Below, one piece after another: positions 56,045-63,714 of a DNA stretch of 64,000 nt. This stretch comes from Lentzea fradiae (GTDB lineage: Bacteria > Actinomycetota > Actinomycetes > Mycobacteriales > Pseudonocardiaceae). The stretch is taken from the NCBI RefSeq assembly GCF_900100955.1, contig NZ_FNCC01000023.1:22162-86161 (forward strand), in the 5' to 3' direction. Within the stretch, counting starts at the first letter, position 1, and each line of letters starts with the position of its first letter. The position numbers were made by a program, and so were the translations under genes. The notes beneath the pieces are model-generated. The model saw nothing but the letters and a program-made list of their open reading frames with translations, did no database searches and had not been told where the DNA came from.

Positions 56045-56697
56045 TCAGAGACGGCGGTCGCGGGCTGAGGCCATGCCGAGCCAGGTGTGGGGGTTGCCTT
56101 CCCAGCACCAGCCCGGTTTGGCGCGTGCCGGCTGATCCAGATGGCGGGAACTCGGCGGTCGCCACAGCGAGATCCGCCGAGGGAGAAGCACTTGTTCTTG
56201 ACCAGGACCTCGAGGAAGTGGGTGATCAGCGCGATCCCTTCCCCGATGGTGAGCAGGGTCCTGCCCCTGGCGGCGATGGTGGTCATGGCGTCGTTGGGCA
56301 CGGCGCCTCAGAACTCCTCGCCACGTTCGACATCGACGAGCAGGTAGGCGTGGTGGTCGGAGACTCCGGTCTGCGTGGCGACGAATCGCTGGAGCGCACC
56401 GGGTTCGAACGAACGGTCGACGAACCCGGGCTCGTCCTTGCCGTGCAGGGTGGTGCGGGGCATGGTCTGTTCGACGGGCACGACCTGCCGGGTGACCACG
56501 AGCAGGAACGGGACGTGGCCGGTGTCCGGCTCGCACCGCCGGCCTTCGAGGTTGCCGGCGAGGTCGCGCAGAGGCGTGACGAGTGCGTCGAATCGTGCCG
56601 GGGACTACCCGGCCATGGCCGGGTAGTCCCGTTCGACGAGGTTGCCGACCTGTCGGTCGAACTCGGCGCTCGCGTCGGGAGATGGTTGGTGGGTCAT
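56045..56697 (-). pseudogene. DUF5701 family gene, broken by two stops and a frameshift
   Basis: From ATG 56697 (ribosome site AGAAGGACC) the frame reads FDRQVGNLVERDYPAMAG and meets a TAG at codon 31 (56605-56607). It continues as a clear DUF5701 sequence (RFDALVTPLRDLAG, YLLVDVERGEEF) to a TGA at 56308-56310. It then goes on in the same frame (LTIGEGIALITHF, NKCFSLGGSRCGDRRVPAIW). Near 56115-56122 one base is missing; the shifted frame gives GWCWEGNPHTWLGMAS and a stop at 56045. Three lesions make a functional product unlikely. It is the third gene behind vat and vgb, 15 bp from the vgb stop. Confidence 0.85.
56601..56630. repeat. Perfect 30-bp palindrome containing the first nonsense codon of the DUF5701 pseudogene
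   Basis: The sequence is its own reverse complement over all 30 positions, centred on GGCCATGGCC with outer ends GGGACTACCC and GGGTAGTCCC. On the minus strand it supplies the TAG that stops DUF5701. Length relative to the family is unchanged, so it was not inserted but arose by substitution. Confidence 0.9.
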
Positions 56698-56712
56698 GTG
56701 GTCCTTCTACGG

Positions 56713-57585
56713 TCAGCCGCTGACTCGGGCGAGTGCACCGGTTTCCAGCGCCGTCCACAGTGCACGGTCGGGGCCGAGGACGATGCCGTGCGGTTCGGAG
56801 CCGGGGGTGGGCAGGTCGTGGGTCTCGATCACGCCGTCGGTGGTGATGGACCCGACGCGGTTGCCGCCCCATTCGGTGAACCACAGCTTGCCGTCGCCGC
56901 CGGGGGTGATGGCGTGCGGCCGGCCGGTGCGGTCGGGCAGCGGGAACTCGGTCACCGTGCCGTCGGGGGTGATCCGGCCGATCTGCCCGGCTGCGATCTC
57001 GACGAACCACAGCGCCCCGTCCGGCCCCGCGGTGATCCCGACCGGTGCGGCGGCCTCGGTCGGCAGCGGGTGGACGGTGACCGTGCCGTCCACGTCGATC
57101 CGGCCGATGGCGTTGGCCTGGTTCAGGGTGAACCACATCCCGCCGTCCGCGCCCGCGGTGATGGCGGACGGGAACGCGCCGGCGGCCGGAAGCGGGAATT
57201 CGGTGACCTTCCCGTCACCGGTGATGCGGCCGATGCGGCCGGCGGCGGTCTCGGTGAACCACAACGCGCCATCGGGGCCGGCGGCGATGCCGAACGGCCC
57301 GCACTCCGGTGTGGGCAGCGGGAACTCCGTGACCCGGCCATCGGTGGTGATCCGGCCGATCCGGTGCGCCCGGTACTCGGTGAACCACAACGCGCCGTCC
57401 GGGCCGGGGGTGAGGATCGTCGGTCCGCAGTCCGGGTCGAGCTGGTGGGTCTCCGGCTCGCCGCCGGGCACCAGCCGGCCGATTTGTCCACTCTGGACCA
57501 GCGTGTACCAGAGCGCGCCGTCCGGGCCGGTGGTGATCGCGTACGGCCCTGCGCCGGGCACGGTGTGTTCCTGGACGGATGTCAT
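56713..57585 (-). CDS. vgb: Virginiamycin B lyase (streptogramin B lyase)
   Basis: A 290-aa seven-bladed beta-propeller built of repeats such as GPDGALWFTE-x-x-A-x-x-IGRIT. The late RTGRPHAITPGGDGKLWFTEWG carries the His and Glu equivalent to the catalytic pair of staphylococcal Vgb (His270, Glu284). Vgb linearises streptogramin B antibiotics by cutting the ester bond through elimination, in the cytosol. The ATG at 57585 overlaps the stop of the upstream acetyltransferase gene (ATGA). Together with that gene it forms a complete streptogramin A plus B resistance pair. Many environmental Vgb homologues are uncharacterised, so activity is predicted, not certain. Confidence 0.88.
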   Translation of the reverse strand: MTSVQEHTVPGAGPYAITTGPDGALWYTLVQSGQIGRLVPGGEPETHQLDPDCGPTILTPGPDGALWFTEYRAHRIGRITTDGRVTEFPLPTPECGPFGIAAGPDGALWFTETAAGRIGRITGDGKVTEFPLPAAGAFPSAITAGADGGMWFTLNQANAIGRIDVDGTVTVHPLPTEAAAPVGITAGPDGALWFVEIAAGQIGRITPDGTVTEFPLPDRTGRPHAITPGGDGKLWFTEWGGNRVGSITTDGVIETHDLPTPGSEPHGIVLGPDRALWTALETGALARVSG

Positions 57586-58223
57586 CGGATTCCTTCAGCG
57601 ATGCGGGCGATGTCGGCAGGGGTCCCCGCCATGATGACGCGGGCGTGCTCGGTGACGAGGTCGACCGGCCAGTCCCACCAGGCGGCTCGGCGCAGCAGCT
57701 CGACGTCGGCGTCGTCGAAGCGACGGCGGATCGCCTTGGCCGGGTTGCCGCCGACGACGGTGTACGGCGGAACGTCCGCGGTGACCACGGCGCCTGTCGC
57801 GACGACGGCTCCGTCGCCGATGGTCACGCCGGGCATGACGGTGGCGTGGTGGCCGAACCAGACGTCGTTGCCGATCACGGTGTCGCCGCGGCTGGGCATG
57901 CCGGTGACGATGTCGAGGGTCTTCTCCGCCCATTCGCCGCCGAACATGGTGAACGGGTAGGTGGACACTCCCATCGTGGGGTGTTCCGCGCCGGCCATCA
58001 GGAACCGGGTGTCGGTGGCGATGGCGCAGTACCTGCCGATGACCAGCCGTTCGGGGCCGTAGGCGTAGAGCACGTTGCGGTGCTCGAACTCCGTGGCGCT
58101 GTCCGGGTCGTCGTAGTAGGTGTACTCCCCCACATCGATCTTCGGCGAGCTGATCAGCGGTTTCAGGAACACCACCCGGTCGTGCGCGGGCAGCGGGTGG
58201 AGGGTCATCGGATCGGGTGTCAA
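57582..58223 (-). CDS. vat: Vat-like streptogramin A O-acetyltransferase (hexapeptide-repeat, XAT family)
   Basis: About 213 aa from TTG 58223, close to the 209 aa of VatD. It shows FLKPLISSPKIDVGEYTYYDD, the catalytic His in AGAEHPTMGVSTYPF, hexapeptide repeats (IGNDVWFGHHATVMPGVTIGDG) and NPAKAIRRRF with WWDWPVD. Vat enzymes acetylate the C14 hydroxyl of streptogramin A; close XAT relatives use chloramphenicol. TTG follows CAGGAGCTCGACG. A second possible start, ATG 58379 with an even better ribosome site (GGGGGAG), would add 52 residues that do not look like Vat. Operon order is vat, vgb, DUF5701 remnant; the LAL regulator at 58503 is divergent. Confidence 0.88.
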   Translation of the reverse strand: MTPDPMTLHPLPAHDRVVFLKPLISSPKIDVGEYTYYDDPDSATEFEHRNVLYAYGPERLVIGRYCAIATDTRFLMAGAEHPTMGVSTYPFTMFGGEWAEKTLDIVTGMPSRGDTVIGNDVWFGHHATVMPGVTIGDGAVVATGAVVTADVPPYTVVGGNPAKAIRRRFDDADVELLRRAAWWDWPVDLVTEHARVIMAGTPADIARIAEGIR

Positions 58224-58502
58224 CGTCGAGCTCCTGATGAAGGGACGGGTGCGGGCACGGGGTCGAGGAAACCGTGGCGCGGCGCAGGCGGCTCCGCTCG
58301 GTGACCATGACGACCTGGCCGGGTCGCGGTCGTTCCGGCTCGCCAGGTACCGCCTGACCAGCTCGTCGATGTCGGACATGGTCGTTCTCCCCCGGCCACC
58401 GTGCTCTTGGGACCAAGCTACGGCCGGGGACGAGGTGCGGAATCTGTCACATCCCGGTAGTTCGGTCCGGGGACCGCCGGTCGGTTTAAGTACTGTCGCC
58501 CC

Positions 58503-61217
58503 GTGTTGCACGGGCGGGGGAAGGAAACATCGGTCATCGACCGGTTGCTGGCGGACTGCCGGACAGGTCGGAGCGGGTGCCTGCTCGTCACCGGGGAAGC
58601 GGGCATCGGCAAGACCGCGCTGCTGGAGCACGCCGCCTCGGCGGCCGGCGGGTGGCGGATCATGCGCAGCACCGGGATCGAGTCCGAGGCGCACCTGCCG
58701 TTCGCCGGCCTGCACCTGCTGCTGCGCCCCGCTCTCGACCGGGCCGACGCCCTGCCCGCCCCGCAGGCGCGTGCCTTGCGAGGGGCCTTCGGGCTCGCTC
58801 AGGCCGAACCGGGCGACCGCATGCTCGTCGGCCTCGCCGTCCTCTCCCTGCTCGCCGAGTTCGCCGACGGAAAGCCCGTGCTGTGCCTGGTCGATGACGC
58901 ACAATGGCTGGACCGGGCGTCGGCAGAGGCCCTGCTGTTCGCCGCGCGCCGGCTCGACACCGAGGGCATCGCCCTGATCGTCGCCGCCCGCCCCGGCTTC
59001 GAGGCGCCCGGACTGGCCAGGATGGCGCTGACCGGGCTCGACGCGCCCGCCGCCGCCGGACTGCTGGCCGAGCACGCCGCCACGCTGTCCCCCACCGACC
59101 GGTACCGGGTGCTGGCGCAGGCGCGGGGCAACCCGCTCGCCCTGCTCGAACTGCCGGCCGCCCTCGCCTCCCACCGGCCGTCCGGTGGCCGTCACGTCCT
59201 GCCGATGACGGCCACCGTCCAGGCGGCGTTCCTCGACCAGGTGCGGCGGCTACCCGAGCCGAGCCGGCACCTGCTCCTGGTCGCGGCCGCCGAGGACACC
59301 GGTGACCGCGGCGTCGTCCTGCGCGCCGCCGCCACGCTCGGCTGCCGCCCGGCAGACCTGGTGCCCGCGGAAACCGCTCGGCTGATCGAGCTGGACGACC
59401 TCACCGTGCGCTTCCGGCACCCCCTCGTGCGATCAGCCGTCTACCAGGCCGCGCCGGTCAGCCTCCGCCTCGTCGTGCACACCGCACTCGCTGACGCCCT
59501 CGACCAGCCGGAGGACGCCGACCGGCGGGCCTGGCACCACGCGCTGGTCGCCACCGGCCCCGACGAGCAGGTGGCCGCGGAACTGGAGAGCACCGCTCAA
59601 CGGGCCGTCGCGCGCAGCGGGTACGCCGCCGCATCGGCGGCCTACGAACGGGCCGCGCAGCTGACGCCGCCCGGCGTGGACCACGCCCGCCGCCACGTGC
59701 TGGCCGCCGAAGCGGCCGCCGAGGAAGGCGACGTCGAACGCATGGCCGAGCTCGCCGGTCGCGGCGCCACGGGCACCGGCGACCCGGCCTTGACCGTCCG
59801 CGCCATCCGGGTTCGCGCCACCGCGGCGTTCCACCACGGCTTGCTCCGCACCGCTCGCCGGCTGCTGACCGAGGCAGCCGATCTCACGCGGACCACCGAC
59901 CCGTCGCTGGCCGCCCACCTGCTGCTCGACGCGGTGCACGCCACCTGGTACCTCGGGGAGGACGAGATCGCGGGCACCGCGAACCGGCTGGACGCCCTGC
60001 CGTTGCCTCCCGGCGATCCGCTCACCCACGTCGCCCGCCTGCTGACCTGCGCCGTGCGGTCCGCCATCGGCCAGGAAGACCCGGACGCCCTCACGAGGCG
60101 GATCGCGGACGCCCGGCGGACCGGGTTCGGTGGCCCGCACGACACCCTCCTCGTCGGCGCCACCAGCCTCCAAGCCGTCGGCCAGGACGACGAGGCACAC
60201 CGGGTGGCCCACGAGCTCCTCACCCGGTGCCGCGACCAGGGCCGGCTCGGCCGGACACCGCCGGTGCTGGCGTGCGTCGCCCGATCCTCGACCTTCCTCG
60301 GCCGCCACACCGACGCCTGGGACGAGGCGAGCCAGGCGCTGAACATCGCACAGGAGCTCGGCCACCGGCAGTGGATCGCCGAAACCAGCGGCGTGCTGGC
60401 CTACCTCGCGGCGGTGTCGGGTGACGAGCGGCGCTGCCACGCCTTCGCCGACGACGCGCTCACCGCGCCGGAACCCGGCGCACCCCCGCCCGGCATGTCC
60501 TGGGCGCAGTGGGCCCTGGCCCTGCTCGACCTCGGCCACGCCCGCTGGGAGTCCGCCCTCACCCGCCTGACGGCACTCCACAAAGGACCGGTTCGGCACC
60601 AGCTCCCGGGTCTGCGCAGCATCCCCGACCTGATCGAGGCGGCGGCACGGCTCGGCCGCACGGCCGACGTCCACCAGCCGCTCGCCCGGCTCACGGACTG
60701 GGCACACCACGCCGGGAGGACGTGGATCGACGCGCACGTCCAGCGCTGCCGCGCACTGCTCGCGCCCGAAGCCGAGGCCGACGACCTGTACCGGGCCGCG
60801 CTGCGCCTCCACCCCGCTGACCGGCAGTTCGAACGCGCGCGAACGGCTCTGCTCTACGGCGAATGGCTGCGCCGGATGCGCCGCAAGTCCGAAGCCAGAG
60901 CCCAGCTCCGCGACGCGTTCGAGACGTTCCACAGGCTTGGCGCCACGCCGTGGGTGGAGCGAGCCGGCACAGAGCTCGAGGCCGCCGGGGAAGTCGTGCC
61001 GAAGCCCGAGACCGCGGACGGCGCTCTCGCGGTGCTCACCCCGCAGGAACGGAAGATCATTCGCCTCGCCGCACGCGGACTGTCCAACCGGGACATCGCA
61101 GCGCAGTTGTTCCTCAGCCCGCGCACTGTCGGATACCACCTCTACAAGGCATTCCCCAAACTCGGAGTCAGCGCACGAACCGAGCTTGCCACCCTCGAAC
61201 TCGCAGCTGGCCCTTGA
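58503..61217 (+). CDS. LAL-type LuxR regulator next to the vat-vgb operon
   Basis: A 904-aa protein. Walker A GEAGIGKTALLEHAA lies near residue 33 and Walker B VLCLVDDAQWLD near residue 130. A long helical middle part follows, and a C-terminal LuxR domain reads LTPQERKIIRLAARGLSNRDI then FLSPRTVGYHLYKAFPKLG. GTG 58503 has no ribosome site; TACTGT at 58491-58496 could be a -10 box seven bases upstream, so the message may be leaderless. It is divergent from vat-vgb with 123 bp between the ATG of the longer vat frame and this GTG, and probably regulates that operon. It is a different protein from the cluster regulator at 29132. Confidence 0.88.
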   Translation: MLHGRGKETSVIDRLLADCRTGRSGCLLVTGEAGIGKTALLEHAASAAGGWRIMRSTGIESEAHLPFAGLHLLLRPALDRADALPAPQARALRGAFGLAQAEPGDRMLVGLAVLSLLAEFADGKPVLCLVDDAQWLDRASAEALLFAARRLDTEGIALIVAARPGFEAPGLARMALTGLDAPAAAGLLAEHAATLSPTDRYRVLAQARGNPLALLELPAALASHRPSGGRHVLPMTATVQAAFLDQVRRLPEPSRHLLLVAAAEDTGDRGVVLRAAATLGCRPADLVPAETARLIELDDLTVRFRHPLVRSAVYQAAPVSLRLVVHTALADALDQPEDADRRAWHHALVATGPDEQVAAELESTAQRAVARSGYAAASAAYERAAQLTPPGVDHARRHVLAAEAAAEEGDVERMAELAGRGATGTGDPALTVRAIRVRATAAFHHGLLRTARRLLTEAADLTRTTDPSLAAHLLLDAVHATWYLGEDEIAGTANRLDALPLPPGDPLTHVARLLTCAVRSAIGQEDPDALTRRIADARRTGFGGPHDTLLVGATSLQAVGQDDEAHRVAHELLTRCRDQGRLGRTPPVLACVARSSTFLGRHTDAWDEASQALNIAQELGHRQWIAETSGVLAYLAAVSGDERRCHAFADDALTAPEPGAPPPGMSWAQWALALLDLGHARWESALTRLTALHKGPVRHQLPGLRSIPDLIEAAARLGRTADVHQPLARLTDWAHHAGRTWIDAHVQRCRALLAPEAEADDLYRAALRLHPADRQFERARTALLYGEWLRRMRRKSEARAQLRDAFETFHRLGATPWVERAGTELEAAGEVVPKPETADGALAVLTPQERKIIRLAARGLSNRDIAAQLFLSPRTVGYHLYKAFPKLGVSARTELATLELAAGP

Positions 61218-61247
61218 GACCACGTTCAGGCCGACGGCCCGCAATTC

Positions 61248-61261
61248 GGAAAGCGCTTACC
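61248..61261. promoter_or_regulatory. LacI-type operator candidate 1 upstream of the lyase gene
   Basis: GGAAAGCGCTTACC is a near-palindrome of the AAGCGCTT kind bound by LacI-family sugar repressors. It lies 122 bp upstream of the lyase start. Confidence 0.45.
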
Positions 61262-61347
61262 AAACGCGCCGTCGATGACTGTCGAATGAACCGCATCGAC
61301 CGTTGACCTGCCTCCCCGGTTGCTGCTGTCATGAAAGCACGAAATCT

Positions 61348-61361
61348 GGGAACGCTCCCAG
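61348..61361. promoter_or_regulatory. CebR-like operator upstream of the lyase gene
   Basis: TGGGAACGCTCCCA differs by one base from TGGGAGCGCTCCCA, the operator of the cellobiose-responsive LacI-family repressor CebR of Streptomyces. It lies 21 bp upstream of the GTG start, a position suited to repression. Confidence 0.6.
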
Positions 61362-61382
61362 AACCACAGCGGAGGAGCAACG

Positions 61383-63590
61383 GTGCTCAGCAATGGTGGC
61401 GTGCGCGCGATGGCCGCGGGAGCGGCGGCCATCGTGGTCGCGGGAGGCTTCACGGCGGCGGGCCTGGCCTCGGCCGCTCCCGGCTGCGAAGTCGACTACG
61501 TGGTGCAGAACAAGTGGGAGGGCGGGTTCTCCGCCAACGTCACGATCAAGAACGGCGGTGATCCGATCAGCGGCTGGCGCTTGGCGTGGACATTCCCCGG
61601 CTCAGAGCGGTACGGACAGGGGTGGAACGCGACGTTCTCGGCTTCCGGAGCGGACGTAACGGCATCCAATGTGGACTGGAATCGCGAGATTCCCACCGGT
61701 GGCACGGCGTCGTTCGGTTTCAACGGCACGGTTTCCGGTTCTGATGTCGGCAAGCCGAGCGCTTTCACGCTCAACGGAACGCTGTGCACAGGCGGTGCCG
61801 AACCCACTCCCACCACCACAACCACGACCAGCACGGACCCTGGTCCGGAACCAGGTGATCCTTCCGGGCGCAAGCAGGTGGAGCGGCTGGACCGCGGTGT
61901 GGTGAGCGTGCGCTCGGGCAGTGGGAACCTGGTGAGCTGGCGGTTGCTCGCCGGGGACGCGCGCGACACCGGGTTCAACGTCTACCGCAGTGGGACGAAG
62001 CTCAACTCGGCACCGATCACGGCATCCACCAACTACCTCGACGCCGGTGGTCCTTCCGGTGCGTCTTACACCGTAAGGCCGGTCGTCAACGGCGTTGAAC
62101 AGCCGGCGTCACCCGCATCGCTGTCATTCGCAGCGGGCTATTTCGATGTACCGATCTCGCCACCGGGCAACGGGTACAGCGCGAACGACGCCAGCGTGGG
62201 TGACGTGGACGGCGACGGCCAGTACGAGATCTTCCTGAAGTGGTATCCCGACAACGCCAAGGACAACGCGCAGGCCGGCGTCACCGACAACACCTTCATC
62301 GACGCCTACCGTCTCGACGGCACCCGGTTGTGGCGGATCGACCTGGGCCGCAACATCCGCTCCGGCGCGCACTACACCCAGTTCCAGGTCTACGACTACG
62401 ACGGTGACGGCCGCGCCGAAATCGCGATGAAGACCGCCGACGGCACCCGTGACGGCCGGGGAACGGTCATCGGCAACGCCTCGGCGGACTACCGCAACGG
62501 CGAGGGCTACGTGCTGGCAGGACCGGAGTTCCTGACGATGTTCAGCGGTCTCACCGGTGCCGCGCTGTCCACCGTCAGCTACGACCCACCGCGCGGCAAC
62601 GTGGCGTCGTGGGGCGACAGCTACGGCAATCGCGTCGACCGGTTCCTCGCGGGTACCGCCTACCTCGACGGTGCTCGCCCGTCGCTGATCATGGCTCGCG
62701 GCTACTACACGCGGGCGGTGATCGCGGCGTGGGACTTCCGCAACGGCCAGCTGGTCAAGCGGTGGACGTTCGACTCGAACGCCTCCGGGAACGGAACCTA
62801 TGCGGGACAGGGCAACCACGCGCTGACCATCGGTGACGTGGATGCCGATGGCCGCGACGAGATCGTCTACGGCGCGGCGGCCGTAGACGACAACGGCGGC
62901 GGTCTGTGGAACACCCGCTTCGGTCACGGCGACGCGGCCCATCTGGGCGATCTCGACCCGTCCCGCCCCGGACTCGAGTACTACAAGGTGTCGGAGGACG
63001 GCAGCCAGCCGGGCTCGTGGTTCGCTGACGCCCGTACTGGTCAGGTCCTCTGGCGGACCGCGCCGGCGGGCGACAACGGCCGCGGTGTGTCCGGGGACAT
63101 CTACGCGGGCAGCCCCGGTGCCGAGTCGTGGTCGAGCGCGGACAGTCAGCTGTACAACACGAGGGGACAGACGGTCGGCCGCAAGCCGTCGTCGACGAAC
63201 TTCCTGATCTGGTGGGACGACGATCCCAGCCGTGAGCTGCTCGACGGCACCCGCATCGACAAGTACGGCACCGCTGGCGACACACGCTTGCTCACCGCGT
63301 CGAACGTGCACTCGAACAACGGCACCAAGTCCACCCCGTCGCTGTCCGGTGACATCCTCGGCGACTGGCGCGAGGAAGTCGTCTGGCCGACCAGCGACAA
63401 CCGGGCGCTGCGCATCTACAGCACGCCGAACCAGACCGACCGCCGCATCCCGACGCTGATGCACGATCCCCAGTACCGGGTCGCGATCGCCTGGCAGAAC
63501 ACCGCCTACAACCAGCCGCCGCACCCGAGCTTCCACATCGGGGCCGGTATGGCCACTCCTCCCTGGCCGGACGTCCACTACGCGAGGTGA
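61383..63590 (+). CDS. Secreted PL11 rhamnogalacturonan lyase with N-terminal CBM2
   Basis: A 735-aa exported protein. The signal peptide spans residues 1-32 (AAAIVVAGGFTAAGLASAAP). A CBM2 follows (CEVDYVVQNKWEGGFSANV, GWRLAWTFPG) to about residue 140, then a Thr-rich linker (PTPTTTTTTSTDPGPEP). The catalytic part has PL11 features: QVERLDRGVVSV, DGDGQYEIFLKWYPDNAKDN, FQVYDYDGDGRAEIAMKTADGT and the Ca-binding GDVDADGRDEI. PL11 enzymes cut rhamnogalacturonan I backbones by beta-elimination. GTG 61383 follows GCGGAGGAGCAACG. It belongs functionally to the pectin genes 10 kb away, under a CebR-like operator. Confidence 0.93.
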   Translation: MLSNGGVRAMAAGAAAIVVAGGFTAAGLASAAPGCEVDYVVQNKWEGGFSANVTIKNGGDPISGWRLAWTFPGSERYGQGWNATFSASGADVTASNVDWNREIPTGGTASFGFNGTVSGSDVGKPSAFTLNGTLCTGGAEPTPTTTTTTSTDPGPEPGDPSGRKQVERLDRGVVSVRSGSGNLVSWRLLAGDARDTGFNVYRSGTKLNSAPITASTNYLDAGGPSGASYTVRPVVNGVEQPASPASLSFAAGYFDVPISPPGNGYSANDASVGDVDGDGQYEIFLKWYPDNAKDNAQAGVTDNTFIDAYRLDGTRLWRIDLGRNIRSGAHYTQFQVYDYDGDGRAEIAMKTADGTRDGRGTVIGNASADYRNGEGYVLAGPEFLTMFSGLTGAALSTVSYDPPRGNVASWGDSYGNRVDRFLAGTAYLDGARPSLIMARGYYTRAVIAAWDFRNGQLVKRWTFDSNASGNGTYAGQGNHALTIGDVDADGRDEIVYGAAAVDDNGGGLWNTRFGHGDAAHLGDLDPSRPGLEYYKVSEDGSQPGSWFADARTGQVLWRTAPAGDNGRGVSGDIYAGSPGAESWSSADSQLYNTRGQTVGRKPSSTNFLIWWDDDPSRELLDGTRIDKYGTAGDTRLLTASNVHSNNGTKSTPSLSGDILGDWREEVVWPTSDNRALRIYSTPNQTDRRIPTLMHDPQYRVAIAWQNTAYNQPPHPSFHIGAGMATPPWPDVHYAR

Positions 63591-63656
63591 CCGGCTGGTA
63601 GGTCGGCACCACGTTGATCCGACTCGGCTCGGACCAAGGGCCGGTTCGTGAGGATG

Positions 63657-63712
63657 AACCGCTCCCCGGAAGTTGGACTGGGAATCCAGTTCCGACTCTC
63701 CGGGGAGTGGTT
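63657..63712. repeat. Large imperfect hairpin ahead of the transposase gene
   Basis: AACCGCTCCCCGGA (63657-63670) and TCCGGGGAGTGGTT (63699-63712) pair over 14 bp with one mismatch; GGACTGG and CCAGTTCC inside extend the fold. It may terminate the lyase transcript or mark the left end of the insertion sequence. Confidence 0.5.
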
Positions 63713-63714
63713 CG

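Noticed and set aside
56045..56697. Recoding (selenocysteine or pyrrolysine) of the stops in the DUF5701 gene
   Set aside because: Two different stop codons plus a separate single-base loss are present; three independent recoding events in one small gene are less likely than decay.
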